The notes: generated by a model from the letters alone, not told the origin. A DNA stretch of 48,245 bases from 2-02-FULL-45-10 sp964478235 (GCA_964478235.1 CAYZGX010000007.1:1-48245); one strand, 5' to 3'. Shown: positions 7,125 through 15,702, numbered from the stretch's first letter. A program made the numbers and translations.

Positions 7125-8204
7125 TTAGACGCGGAGTGAAAAAATATACTCCGCCACTTCAGAAGTACCGTTACGTAACGGTACTTTTTTTGTATGCGCA
7201 GAGGGACATTCGCCAAGAACACATCGTTGTATTCGCTCTATAATCCGCTTAGGATCGGCTTCATACCACCCCAACTCATTCTTCACTACATACTCCATTG
7301 TCCCCTTCTCTTGCCCCCAAATATAGTCAGTGAGAAGGAGCGGCTTACGTGCCAAGAGCACTTCGCGAACAGTGTTAGCCCCGGCTTTGGTGAGCACCAT
7401 ATGCGCCCGATCAATCAGGCTTTGCGGGTTTGGAACAAAACCAAGTATCACAACTTTGTCTTGTTGACGACCAACAATTTGACGACAGCGCGCAGCCTGC
7501 GCCTCGTTTCTTCCTGTCACCACGACCATTTGAGCTGAGCTATCACTCTTCAAAAAAGTCATGATAATTTTTTCAGCTTTCGGATAACCCTCACCACCAC
7601 CCAACAACAACACAAGTAGTTTATCTTTGGCTAAACCAAATTTTTCTAGTGATTGTGTATCTTTTTTTTCTAAAACTATCTGCGGGAACTCGAGAGCAGC
7701 ATCTTTTGAAATTCCAGCTCGAAGAGCGCATTCCTTTGCTTCCGGCGAAGCGACGATATAGCGGAAATTTGAATTGAAAAACCAAATTGGCGGCGGAGAA
7801 TACGGCTCAGTCACCACCACAACTACTGGAATAGTTTTTTTCAAACGACGAAGCGCCTCACTAATCGGCCCCGTAAGAAAATAAGTAGAAACGATAATGT
7901 CTGGAGTTTCTTGTTGTAAAGAACGCAGAACTTTTGCCACAGCCAAACGAGCTGTCCACCATTGAATCAAGCGCTGAGTCACTGAAAACGAGCTTAACCA
8001 ATATAACAAACTATATACTGGTCGAGCATACTCAATTAATAACCGATACCCTTTTTCAAACAATTGTTGCGAAACACCGCCCAAAGCCTGCCCCAAATCA
8101 AACCAGACAACTTCGTGTTTTTTACTTTCACAATATTCCGCCAACGCTTTAGCCGGACTATAGTGGCCATTCCCCACCCGAGCATAGTACAGCCAAATTT
8201 TCAT
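7125..8204 (-). CDS. glycosyltransferase family 28-like (MGDG synthase/MurG type)
   Basis: A 359-residue GT-B enzyme. The N-terminal half starts with YYARVGNGHYSPAKALAEYC, the Gly-rich loop of MGDG synthases and processive diacylglycerol glucosyltransferases; the C-terminal half has VLLLGGGEGYPKAEKII (about 202-218), VVILGFVPNPQSLIDRAH and the donor-site block TKAGANTVREVLLARKPLLL (about 278-297). These enzymes transfer sugar from a nucleotide sugar to a lipid or peptidoglycan precursor at the membrane. The acceptor cannot be told from sequence; a glycolipid is my preferred guess, and galU upstream could supply UDP-glucose. It separates the large Cys-rich pilin from the rest of the array. Confidence 0.8.
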   Translation of the reverse strand: MKIWLYYARVGNGHYSPAKALAEYCESKKHEVVWFDLGQALGGVSQQLFEKGYRLLIEYARPVYSLLYWLSSFSVTQRLIQWWTARLAVAKVLRSLQQETPDIIVSTYFLTGPISEALRRLKKTIPVVVVVTEPYSPPPIWFFNSNFRYIVASPEAKECALRAGISKDAALEFPQIVLEKKDTQSLEKFGLAKDKLLVLLLGGGEGYPKAEKIIMTFLKSDSSAQMVVVTGRNEAQAARCRQIVGRQQDKVVILGFVPNPQSLIDRAHMVLTKAGANTVREVLLARKPLLLTDYIWGQEKGTMEYVVKNELGWYEADPKRIIERIQRCVLGECPSAHTKKVPLRNGTSEVAEYIFSLRV

Positions 8205-8212
8205 ACCAAAAA

Positions 8213-8686
8213 TTAGTTTCCAAAAATACCTTCTTGAATCGCTCCTTCAAGCGGTTGAGCTTGCGGAGCGCTACCTCGACTAACCGGATTACCACTCGCC
8301 AAATTAGTGACGGCGAGGGTAATACTGTATGAGGCAACAGCGATAATGAGGCCAATTGTCGCATTACGAATCGTTGTTTTGGCTTGCGCCACTTGTTCTT
8401 CGTTGCCACCAGCAGTCATCCATAAATAACCGGCATACACATTGAGAACGATCATAACAGTGCCAACCAAACCAAGGATCATGCGAATAATAAAGACAGC
8501 CACGTAGCGAGGATCAACTGGATCGCCAATAGCCGCACCTTTATCGCCGGCTGCTGCCTGAAGTTGGCTTCCAATATCATAGGCTGCTGAACCTTTTGTC
8601 TGGGCGAAAACAGGAGAAACTGCTGGAGCAAACAGTGCCAACCCCATTACGCTAGTAATAATAATATTTTTTAAAAAAGAAATCAT
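8213..8686 (-). CDS. VirB2/TrbC-like pilin, array member
   Basis: 157 residues from the ATG at 8686, four bases after the stop of the preceding gene. A signal peptide ends at PVFAQ (about residue 29). Pilin core: helix 1 with VLNVYAGYLWMTAGGNEEQV (about 82-101), then AKTTIRNATIGLIIAVASYS and a second helix. A short C-terminal tail is Pro/Gln-rich. The block YAG..WMTA.GNEEQV..AK is the family signature in this locus. By analogy with VirB2/TrbC it would insert in the membrane with both termini outside and may be extracted into a filament. Last gene of the main array. Confidence 0.8.
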   Translation of the reverse strand: MISFLKNIIITSVMGLALFAPAVSPVFAQTKGSAAYDIGSQLQAAAGDKGAAIGDPVDPRYVAVFIIRMILGLVGTVMIVLNVYAGYLWMTAGGNEEQVAQAKTTIRNATIGLIIAVASYSITLAVTNLASGNPVSRGSAPQAQPLEGAIQEGIFGN

Positions 8687-8690
8687 ATAA

Positions 8691-9119
8691 TTAGCATTCA
8701 GTGCCAAGACACGTAGCATTACGTGCTGCTGCAACAGTATTGCTTAGCACAAAGGTAGTAATTCCATACGCCGACAAAGAAATAATCAAACCAATCGTGG
8801 CCATCTGCAAAATACTTTTAGCTTTGGTCACTTGTTCTTCGTTACCACTCGCTGTCATCCACAAAAAACCAGCATAAACAGTGAGTGCAAAAAAGATAGT
8901 ACCGGTGAACGATAGAACGACTTTAATAACTTTACCAATAGACTCTGACAACGATGTATCAGTGACACTAGCTGTATCATAACCACCAGCACTTCCGACA
9001 CCTTTGCCAAGCCCACCTTTGCCAAGCCCAATATCTACTTGTGCCAAAGTCATTTGGGGTAATGAAAAACCAGCGACAACCAAAAGAGCAAACGAAGTAA
9101 TCAAGCGAGAAATGTTCAT
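8691..9119 (-). CDS. VirB2/TrbC-like pilin, array member
   Basis: 142 residues from the ATG at 9119 (MNISRLITSFALLV). The signal peptide ends near TLAQV, a short Gly-rich stretch with the repeat GLGKG follows, then the core ALTVYAGFLWMTASGNEEQV and AKSILQMATIGLIISLSAYG. The tail ends in two Cys (CLGTEC), possibly a disulfide outside the membrane. It is 21 bases from the preceding gene and four from the next, consistent with one operon. Confidence 0.8.
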   Translation of the reverse strand: MNISRLITSFALLVVAGFSLPQMTLAQVDIGLGKGGLGKGVGSAGGYDTASVTDTSLSESIGKVIKVVLSFTGTIFFALTVYAGFLWMTASGNEEQVTKAKSILQMATIGLIISLSAYGITTFVLSNTVAAARNATCLGTEC

Positions 9120-9140
9120 ATACAAAGGTAAAGACAAAAA

Positions 9141-9527
9141 CTATTGTGACGTAGCCGATTCATTGCCACTCAAACGGTTGCCCACAAACGAGGTGATGGC
9201 GTAGGCCGACATGGTGATAAACAAACCAATAACCGTCGCTGTAATAATACTTTTTGCTTTGGCTACCTGCTCTTCATTACCAGCAGCGGTCATCCAAAGA
9301 ATACCAGCATAAATAGTGAGCACCAAGAAAATAGTACCAACCATAGCGAGCACGCCTTTGACCAAAGTACCGACGGTACCAGTCAAATCGCCCGAAAGCT
9401 GTGTTGGCTTGGCCGCTTTATCCAAGTTACCCAAACCATTTGAGAGAGGGCCAGCAGCCAATGTTTGAGCGGTGGCTCCAAAAAAAACTGCCCCACCCAT
9501 CAAAATACTAACAATAAAATATTTCAT
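9141..9527 (-). CDS. VirB2/TrbC-like pilin, minimal array member
   Basis: 128 residues, the shortest member and close to a bare pilin: signal peptide (MKYFIVSILMGGAVFF, cleavage near TLAAG), a ~30-residue linker, and the two-helix core LTIYAGILWMTAAGNEEQV plus AKSIITATVIGLFITMSAYA. No Cys in the mature part. Six bases separate it from the preceding gene. Confidence 0.8.
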   Translation of the reverse strand: MKYFIVSILMGGAVFFGATAQTLAAGPLSNGLGNLDKAAKPTQLSGDLTGTVGTLVKGVLAMVGTIFLVLTIYAGILWMTAAGNEEQVAKAKSIITATVIGLFITMSAYAITSFVGNRLSGNESATSQ

Positions 9528-9533
9528 ACATTT

Positions 9534-10097
9534 TTAATTAGGACAAACATAATCACTGCATGGTTGAGCAAACCATACTCCAGCACTCGTTCCAGCAGCG
9601 GCGCACTGATCGCGTGGAACAGCTGTACAACTTCCAATTTCTCCACCTGAATACGTGATACAACACTGTGCTGGCTCTTGTGTCGCAGAAGCTGGCGACG
9701 AAGCAGTCGGCGCAGCGGCCTCAGGAGCTCCACTATCAAGGGAAGAAAAAACAAATCTTGTGATTGCATAAGCTGCCATCACAATAATGAGACCGATGAC
9801 TGCACCTTCAATAATACCCTTAGATTTTTCCACCGCTTCAGTGTTACCGCGAGCGATCATCCAATTAAAACCAGCATATAAAATGAGGATAAAGAAGACG
9901 ATGGAAATCATGGAAAGGGCCACAGAGACGACACTTCCCACTACTCCAGTCACCGTGGATTGCCCGGCTACCTGCTTGGGCAGCTTGGCCGCTGTTGCTG
10001 CCGCATCAATACCATAGCTATCAGCCAAGGCCATCGCTGGCGACAAAAAGCCCGCTACAAAAGCGAGAGTAAGGGTGATTTTTTTAAAAAAAGACAT
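9534..10097 (-). CDS. VirB2/TrbC-like pilin with Cys-rich C-terminal domain
   Basis: 187 residues. The signal peptide ends at MALAD, then the core ILILYAGFNWMIARGNTEAV and SKGIIEGAVIGLIIVMAAYA, an Ala/Ser/Pro linker (about 128-146), and a ~40-residue tail with CCITYSGGEIGSC and later Cys, resembling a small version of the ectodomain of the 476-residue pilin at 5391-6821. The tail is probably displayed outside the cell. Confidence 0.8.
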   Translation of the reverse strand: MSFFKKITLTLAFVAGFLSPAMALADSYGIDAAATAAKLPKQVAGQSTVTGVVGSVVSVALSMISIVFFILILYAGFNWMIARGNTEAVEKSKGIIEGAVIGLIIVMAAYAITRFVFSSLDSGAPEAAAPTASSPASATQEPAQCCITYSGGEIGSCTAVPRDQCAAAGTSAGVWFAQPCSDYVCPN

Positions 10098-10121
10098 ACG
10101 AAGTTAATTTAGTAGCCTGGC

Positions 10122-10547
10122 TTATTCAAATGGAATAGTCGATTCACCACTCGTGGTCACATTGACCAGCGAATTGATAACAAACGTCGATAATGCAAAA
10201 GCCGATAGAATGATAATGAGGCCAATAACACCACCCATCAACCATTTTTTGGCTTCACCCACCTGCTCATCGTTGCCTCCAGCCGTCATCCATAAAAAAC
10301 CGCCGTACATCACAATGACGACGGCAATCATACCGAGCAACCCCATTCCAACGCGAATAATGCGAGCGACGACAACGCGGACATCGGTGCTGCTTAGCCC
10401 TGAAGCAGCCGGAATATCTACGCCCAAATCAGGACTTTTCATATTCTGACGATCAAACGGCCCCTGTGCCACAGCCACGGTCGGAAAAACAACGGAAAAA
10501 GTACACAAAAAAGTTACCAAAGCCAAACGAAGACGAGCAAAAGACAT
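10122..10547 (-). CDS. VirB2/TrbC-like pilin, close paralogue of the next upstream gene
   Basis: 141 residues. Signal peptide ending VAVAQ, then SSTDVRVVVARIIRVGMGLL, the core VMYGGFLWMTAGGNDEQV and AKKWLMGGVIGLIIILSAFA. It is clearly a recent duplicate of the gene at 10646-11068: the segment STDVR...ARIIRV.MGLLG.IAVVIV and the second helix are nearly the same. A long hairpin (10597-10625) lies in the ~100-base gap between the two, which could set a lower expression level for this copy. Confidence 0.85.
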   Translation of the reverse strand: MSFARLRLALVTFLCTFSVVFPTVAVAQGPFDRQNMKSPDLGVDIPAASGLSSTDVRVVVARIIRVGMGLLGMIAVVIVMYGGFLWMTAGGNDEQVGEAKKWLMGGVIGLIIILSAFALSTFVINSLVNVTTSGESTIPFE

Positions 10548-10596
10548 ACAAGCGGGTATACTTTATACTTAAGGCGTAAAAAATATAGTCCGCCCT

Positions 10597-10625
10597 CCAA
10601 CGACGTAGGTTGCCCTACTCGTTGG
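10597..10625 (-). promoter_or_regulatory. intercistronic hairpin after the strongly translated pilin
   Basis: Minus strand CCAACGA GTAGG GCAA CCTAC G TCGTTGG, a near-perfect 12-bp stem with a GCAA tetraloop. A weak T-run (TATATTTTTTACG) follows about 10 nt later. It fits a partial terminator or an RNA-stability hairpin that would raise the level of the upstream pilin mRNA relative to downstream genes. Confidence 0.65.
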
Positions 10626-10645
10626 AAAGGGGTTTGAGTCCAAAA

Positions 10646-11068
10646 CTATGGTGTTAAGGAGCCAGAAGAGTCGCCAGCTGTAGTAGCTGTTACTAAGTTG
10701 TTGATAACGAATGTTGCGATTGCGAAAGCGGATAAGATAATTGCCAAGCCAATAATACCAGCAAAGATCCATTTTTTAGCTTCGCCAACTTTTTCTTCGT
10801 TACCGCCAGCTGTCATCCAAGTGAAACCACCGATGAGTACGATCACCACGGCAATAATACCGAGGAGACCCATAGCGACGCGGATAATTCTAGCGATCGT
10901 GATACGTACATCAGTACTACCAAGCCCGGTGTATTGCCCGTAGGAAATACCGAGATCGTTAGCGCCGATAGTGTTGTTTTGCGCCATAACTGGTGCAATC
11001 GGCATAAGCATACCGAACACGAGGGCTCCCATCGTCATGATGGAAGAAATCATTTTCTGCATTTTCAT
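10646..11068 (-). CDS. VirB2/TrbC-like pilin, probable major subunit
   Basis: 140 residues from the ATG at 11068, fixed by a near-perfect Shine-Dalgarno site (AAGGAGGTGAAACTATG), the best in this window. Signal peptide ending APVMAQ, then GSTDVRITIARIIRVAMGLL, the core VLIGGFTWMTAGGNEEKV and AKKWIFAGIIGLAIILSAFA. No Cys. It has its own promoter (11124-11153) and a downstream hairpin, so it should be the most abundantly made array member, the expectation for a major pilin. Identity as a filament subunit is inferred from the family. Confidence 0.85.
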   Translation of the reverse strand: MKMQKMISSIMTMGALVFGMLMPIAPVMAQNNTIGANDLGISYGQYTGLGSTDVRITIARIIRVAMGLLGIIAVVIVLIGGFTWMTAGGNEEKVGEAKKWIFAGIIGLAIILSAFAIATFVINNLVTATTAGDSSGSLTP

Positions 11069-11123
11069 AGTTTCACCTCCTTCCACATACATTGTTGCAT
11101 AGTATTTCTTTGTATTGCTGATA

Positions 11124-11153
11124 AGTATACCACACTCACGAAGACCGCGCCAA
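11124..11153 (-). promoter_or_regulatory. internal promoter of the pilin array
   Basis: Minus strand TTGGCG (11148-11153), 18 nt, TATACT (11124-11129), followed by a ~50-nt leader and AAGGAGGTG. It overlaps the stop region of the preceding pilin gene (stop at 11154). Confidence 0.65.
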
Positions 11154-11579
11154 CTAAACATTTCCAGTGGTGAGGAATGTCGTAAAGGTGCTCAAAAGCA
11201 AGTAACTCGCGAACACCAAAAACAACCCAATAACTGCCCAAACAATCGTTTTGGTACCTGATTCAATCTGCTCAGCATTGCCAGCAGCGGTGAGCCAACG
11301 AAAACCACCCAAAACAATCATAAGAAGGGTGAGTGAACCCACCACCCCGAGCGCCGCTTTAATAAGTGTACCAATAAGCTGATTTGCATCCGTTGTTTTT
11401 CCTAACGGATTCTTGAGACAGGTCTGTCCAGGCGGGGTTCCCGGCGGACAATTAGGGTCTCGCTTAGCCTCAGCTACGCCTGTCGTAGCGCCAGGCGCAT
11501 CAGCTGCCAATACAATCGCTGGCGCCCCCCAAGTGAGGAGAGCTATAAAGAAACTAAAGATAAAAACTATCCGTCGCAT
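11154..11579 (-). CDS. VirB2/TrbC-like pilin, divergent array member
   Basis: 141 residues from the ATG at 11579 (MRRIVFIFSFFIALL); longer frames back to 11642 overlap the upstream gene without support. The signal peptide ends near VLAAD; a Cys-containing linker (DPNCPPGTPPGQTC) precedes the core IVLGGFRWLTAAGNAEQI and a second helix IVWAVIGLFLVFASYLLL. The signature is looser than in neighbours (Leu for Met, Gly-Thr for the usual Lys). Confidence 0.8.
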   Translation of the reverse strand: MRRIVFIFSFFIALLTWGAPAIVLAADAPGATTGVAEAKRDPNCPPGTPPGQTCLKNPLGKTTDANQLIGTLIKAALGVVGSLTLLMIVLGGFRWLTAAGNAEQIESGTKTIVWAVIGLFLVFASYLLLSTFTTFLTTGNV

Positions 11580-11592
11580 AGCATTCACAGAA

Positions 11593-12753
11593 TTAAAGGT
11601 TAAGCGAGCTAAAGATAAAATTAATAATGACATAACTACCAAGCATCACCGCCACACCAAGCGTAGACCACACCAAAATACTCTTAGCTGAAGTGATGCG
11701 CTCTTCATTACCATTCGCGAGCATCCACAAAAGACCAGCGTAGATATACATTACCAACAAAATAGCACCGATAAACAACATCAAACCCTGAATAATCCGA
11801 CCAATAATTTGATTGATGTTGGTGACGCCCAATTTGTTAAGTTTTTTTGCTTCGGTGCGCAATTTTTGAGTACCGATATCAAAATTGGAATCGCCCGCCT
11901 TATACTCTTTTTGATTAACGGTGTCGTACGAAGAACACGTTGCTGGCGCTGTTGGCAATGGTTTTACAAACGATTGCGAGCTGTCGGTCATGATGTTTCC
12001 TTTACAGTCATATCCAGGATAACGACCGCCTTCACTACAGGTATACACCGAAGTCAAAGCTCCTTCATCGGTTTTTTGACAACAACAGGCTCCTTCTTTA
12101 AAAAGCGGAGTAGCAGAAAAATCTACCCCAACAAGCCCGGCTTCAAACTGCTCAAACCCAGGATCGTCGTAGGTTGGACAACGATTTTTACTGTTAAGCA
12201 CATCGGCAATAGCAGCGACAGCACGAGTATTTGCCTGGCGACCCGGCAAGCTATCTTTGGTTAGCAACACCGAACCGTCTCGCTCAACAATATAATCAAA
12301 AGGAGCGAGGAACGCATTTTTCATTACCATCTGACAAGCATCAACTTTCACCACTTCTCGAATACGACAATTTGCTCCAACCGCTGGATCTTTTAGAGTA
12401 AATTTACAAAGATCGGTGCCTACTTCTAAATTACCAAGAATAGCTGTTGGTGGACCGCCTGCTTCGGTAATCAAAGCCCCACTAGCCGTGTGTTTATATT
12501 TTTTATAATTAACTTGATCAAAATTATACGACTCACAGGTTTTAAAAGAAACCACGTCCTTATACCCAGGATCACCCGGACGATTCACCCCGGTAAAATC
12601 ACACTGACAAATATTATAACAGCTCTCTGATGGAATTTGTTTTACTAAATCTTCTAAATCTTCAGCTGCCAAAACTGGCGACGCTTGAAAAGCAGAAACG
12701 CCTATAAAAAAGGCAGTAAACGCCAAGTGTCGGAGTAAAGATTTAACAAGCAT
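11593..12753 (-). CDS. pilin-like protein with long N-terminal Cys-rich ectodomain
   Basis: 386 residues. A signal peptide (to about residue 29, SPVLAA) precedes a ~260-residue extracytoplasmic region with many Cys (SESCYNICQCDF, EGACCCQK and others). The pilin core comes at the C-terminus, around residues 320-380: VMYIYAGLLWMLANGNEERI and AKSILVWSTLGVAVMLGSYV. Compared with the 476-residue member the order of anchor and ectodomain is reversed, so the ectodomain position in a filament would differ. Possibly a tip or base adaptor; no enzymatic motif was recognised. Confidence 0.75.
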   Translation of the reverse strand: MLVKSLLRHLAFTAFFIGVSAFQASPVLAAEDLEDLVKQIPSESCYNICQCDFTGVNRPGDPGYKDVVSFKTCESYNFDQVNYKKYKHTASGALITEAGGPPTAILGNLEVGTDLCKFTLKDPAVGANCRIREVVKVDACQMVMKNAFLAPFDYIVERDGSVLLTKDSLPGRQANTRAVAAIADVLNSKNRCPTYDDPGFEQFEAGLVGVDFSATPLFKEGACCCQKTDEGALTSVYTCSEGGRYPGYDCKGNIMTDSSQSFVKPLPTAPATCSSYDTVNQKEYKAGDSNFDIGTQKLRTEAKKLNKLGVTNINQIIGRIIQGLMLFIGAILLVMYIYAGLLWMLANGNEERITSAKSILVWSTLGVAVMLGSYVIINFIFSSLNL

Positions 12754-12764
12754 ACAATAATTCT

Positions 12765-13427
12765 TTAAAGACCAAAGCCAGCTGACAAGCCAATTGCCTG
12801 GCCAGCAAATTGAATGAGCGCATAGCCAGAAAAAGCCACTACTAGGCCAATAATAGCTGCCACCATCGCATCTTTACCTTTTTGCACTTGTTCAGCACTG
12901 CCTTGTGACAAAATAAGAATAAATCCGCCGTAAATAAACATAAGCAGTGCCAAGGCGCCAATAATTGAGAAAAGGTAGTTAGCAACATTGATACCTAAAA
13001 TAACAAAAATACCGATGTCTTTACATTCGGCGGTGAGCTCATCTTGAAGGGCGCAGTCAGGAATAAATTTACTAGTTCCGGCTGTGAGACCGCCCTGCTT
13101 GGCGTCCTGTAAACGCTTAGCGTAGTTAGTGTCAAAGATTTTTTTCTGATCTTGGCAAGCTACTTGAGACAATGCTGGACCAACACATGTTTCATATTCA
13201 TGCGACACAGAAGTTCTAACCACCTCACAGTCGTCTGTAGCCACTTTTACACAACCACTCTGCCAATAACTATCCTCAGTTTGCAAACTGACTCCCGGCT
13301 TGATGTAATCAAGACTAACGGTACAAAAACAATACCCATCCGCAGCGCTAACCGGGCGCATACTTGGGACCATCAGACCAATAGCCATCATCCCAACTAC
13401 TAACATCGTGACAAGCAACGTTCGCAT
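12765..13427 (-). CDS. pilin-like protein with short Cys-rich N-terminal domain
   Basis: 220 residues. The signal peptide ends near PVSAAD; a ~100-residue region with ~10 Cys (starting YCFCTVSL, similar in style to the ICQCDF motif of the next gene) is followed by two C-terminal membrane helices with FIYGGFILILSQGSAEQV and GKDAMVAAIIGLVVAFSGYA. The signature is degenerate but in register. First pilin of the array; nine bases separate it from the lipoprotein gene upstream. Confidence 0.75.
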   Translation of the reverse strand: MRTLLVTMLVVGMMAIGLMVPSMRPVSAADGYCFCTVSLDYIKPGVSLQTEDSYWQSGCVKVATDDCEVVRTSVSHEYETCVGPALSQVACQDQKKIFDTNYAKRLQDAKQGGLTAGTSKFIPDCALQDELTAECKDIGIFVILGINVANYLFSIIGALALLMFIYGGFILILSQGSAEQVQKGKDAMVAAIIGLVVAFSGYALIQFAGQAIGLSAGFGL

Positions 13428-13436
13428 AGCGAGTGT

Positions 13437-14834
13437 TTAAAGTGTTTGATTAATTTTGTCAGCCGATCGGTTCAAACTTCCTTGGCGAGCTTCAAATAAA
13501 CGATCAGGGTTGGCTGGAGCGATAAGCCATTCACGCATCAATTCTCGCACCGCCTGAGCAGCCGCTTCATAATTACGTCCGCGATACCAATTAGTGGCGA
13601 CAAGCAATTGACTAGCAAACGGCGCCAAGATTGGATTTTCACGCTGACTAGCAATATAAGTGCGCAGAGCAGTAGGGCGACCAGATTTATCTAAATAGTC
13701 CTTGGTAGCACTCGAATGAGTGAGATACAACACCAAATTCCACGCTTCATTTTGATTTTTTGACTTAGCTGTCACCGACTGCAAGCTATAATTAGCCACA
13801 TTCACAGGAAAATCTGGATTAAGTTGAAGAAGTGGCATCACATCATAATTGAGTTGTGGAGCACGCGCTTTAATAAGCGGAGTATGGAAGCTATACCCAA
13901 AGAAAAAAGCGACTTTGCCTTTGACAAAGGCATCGAGCGCATTTTCCATAGAATCGTTCCAGGTATAGGTATCGCGAGTTGGGTTAGCGAAATCAGTATA
14001 AAAATTCATGATATTCATCGCTGGAGTTTCGTCACTCTGACTTCCACCAGATGGGCGAATATTGAAAACAGCGCGACCAGACGAGTCGGTGAAACGCAGA
14101 CTGCTCTGACGGAATAACACATAAAGAATGTCGTCACTCCATGGAATATTAGCTCCCGTACCAAGAGCCGCCCCCGATTGAGTGATAGCCCCAGTGGAGC
14201 GGTTATACTTCGTCAATTTGCGAACAGCAGCTTGGAAATCTTCCCACGTTTTTGGAGCTTCAGCGACACCAGCTTGGTCCAATAAATCTTTGTTATAATA
14301 AATCGCCATCGTATCAAGCGATAATGGCAAACCATAAATCTTACCGTTCACGACGGCATCATTGGCCACAGTGCTCACATATTCTTTTTCAAGCTGAGCT
14401 GGTGAGAGGCCAAGACGATCAGTGGTTTTTACGACCGTCGTATCGCTAAAATTGCCTTTTTGAACAACGACCGTCGTATCTTTAGCCGAAGCCGGCATTG
14501 GGGCCAATTTAGAAACATATTGACCCATCGTGCGATTATTCACCGAAATAATATCCGGGCCTCGATCTTCGGCCAGAGCTTCTACCAATCGATCATAGAT
14601 ATCTTCGGCTCGAAATTGACGAATGTTAACGTTCACATAGGCGCGCTGAGCTCGAAAAGCGGCAATTTGTGTCTGCAGTGCATCAACATCATCAAACACT
14701 GTCCAATACTCCAAATTAACCCGACGAGCTGCCGGGGTATTGGCTACGCCTGTTGATGATTTACAACCAAAACCGGTAAAAACCAAGACTCCGAGAAGAC
14801 TGACTAATGACCATGTTTTAGTGGTTTGCATCAT
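13437..14834 (-). CDS. extracellular solute-binding lipoprotein (family 1-like)
   Basis: 465 residues. A lipoprotein signal ends VFTGFGC (Cys about 24). The mature part resembles ABC sugar-binding proteins: NLEYWTVFDDVDALQTQIAA, GPDIISVNNRTMGQYVSKLA, KIYGLPLSLDTMAIYYNKDL and APKTWEDFQAAVRKLTKYN. No permease or ATPase is nearby, so transport is unproven. It begins one base after the galU stop (TAG T ATG) and runs into the pilin array, which suggests one transcript. In this setting it could be a surface receptor or a pilus-associated binding protein, an inference from position only. Confidence 0.8.
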   Translation of the reverse strand: MMQTTKTWSLVSLLGVLVFTGFGCKSSTGVANTPAARRVNLEYWTVFDDVDALQTQIAAFRAQRAYVNVNIRQFRAEDIYDRLVEALAEDRGPDIISVNNRTMGQYVSKLAPMPASAKDTTVVVQKGNFSDTTVVKTTDRLGLSPAQLEKEYVSTVANDAVVNGKIYGLPLSLDTMAIYYNKDLLDQAGVAEAPKTWEDFQAAVRKLTKYNRSTGAITQSGAALGTGANIPWSDDILYVLFRQSSLRFTDSSGRAVFNIRPSGGSQSDETPAMNIMNFYTDFANPTRDTYTWNDSMENALDAFVKGKVAFFFGYSFHTPLIKARAPQLNYDVMPLLQLNPDFPVNVANYSLQSVTAKSKNQNEAWNLVLYLTHSSATKDYLDKSGRPTALRTYIASQRENPILAPFASQLLVATNWYRGRNYEAAAQAVRELMREWLIAPANPDRLFEARQGSLNRSADKINQTL

Positions 14835-14835
14835 A

Positions 14836-15702
14836 CTATATAACAGATTTGAGATACTGTTTAAACTCTTTGCTGAGGCTTGGGTCACGCAAAGCAAATT
14901 CAACATTCGCTTTCAAATACCCAAGTTTTGAGCCAGTATCATAATAGGTTCCCTCAACAGCACACGCATAAACTGGACGCTTTTTGAGAAGTTTAAAGAT
15001 AGCATCCACGAGCCACAACTCTCCCCCACGCCCTAATTTGGTTTTTTCCAATGCTTCAAAAATATCTGGAGTCAAAATAAACCCGCCCAAACTCGCCAAA
15101 TGCGACGGCGCTTTTTCAGGCCCTGGCTTTTCGACCAAATTTTTGACCTGAACGACATTTTTCTCAATTTGCAAACCATCAATAATACCGTATTTCTTAG
15201 TATCTTCGGAACTAACCTTATAGGCAGTCAACACAGGGTCCTGATACTTTTCAAACACATCCATCAACTGTTTTAACTGCGGTTTCTTTTCTGTATAAAA
15301 AAACTCATCGCCCCACATAACCGCAAATGGCTCATCGCCAATAATATCTTTGGCACACAAGACTGGTGTACCGTTGCCATACGGACCTTTTTGACGAATA
15401 AAGATAAAATTAGCCATGTCAGCAATCTTTTTCACCTCTTCGGCCACGTCTTTTTTGCCCTGTTTTTTGAGCCAATTAATCAGCTCGTAATTCGGACTAA
15501 AATGATCTTCCACTGCCCGCTTACTTGGGCCAGTGACCATAATAATATCCGTAATACCACTCGCCACCGCTTGTTCAACAACATATTGAATAATCGGCTT
15601 GTCAACGACTGGCAACATTTCTTTTGGTTGTGCTTTGGTTGCTGGTAAAAAACGCGTTCCGAGCCCCGCCACCGGAATCACCAATTTTCTGATTGTGGAC
15701 AT
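14836..15702 (-). CDS. galU: UTP-glucose-1-phosphate uridylyltransferase
   Basis: 288 residues, normal length. It makes UDP-glucose from UTP and glucose-1-phosphate in the cytoplasm. Motifs: VIPVAGLGTRFLPATKAQPK (nucleotide-binding loop, residues 9-28), MLPVVDKPIIQYVVEQAV, VMWGDEFF (metal-site Asp), GGFILTPDIFEALEKTKLG, GGELWLVDAI and GTYYDTGSKLGYLKANVEFA. It heads the transcript that continues into the lipoprotein and pilins, which links sugar-nucleotide supply to surface structures. Confidence 0.95.
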   Translation of the reverse strand: MSTIRKLVIPVAGLGTRFLPATKAQPKEMLPVVDKPIIQYVVEQAVASGITDIIMVTGPSKRAVEDHFSPNYELINWLKKQGKKDVAEEVKKIADMANFIFIRQKGPYGNGTPVLCAKDIIGDEPFAVMWGDEFFYTEKKPQLKQLMDVFEKYQDPVLTAYKVSSEDTKKYGIIDGLQIEKNVVQVKNLVEKPGPEKAPSHLASLGGFILTPDIFEALEKTKLGRGGELWLVDAIFKLLKKRPVYACAVEGTYYDTGSKLGYLKANVEFALRDPSLSKEFKQYLKSVI

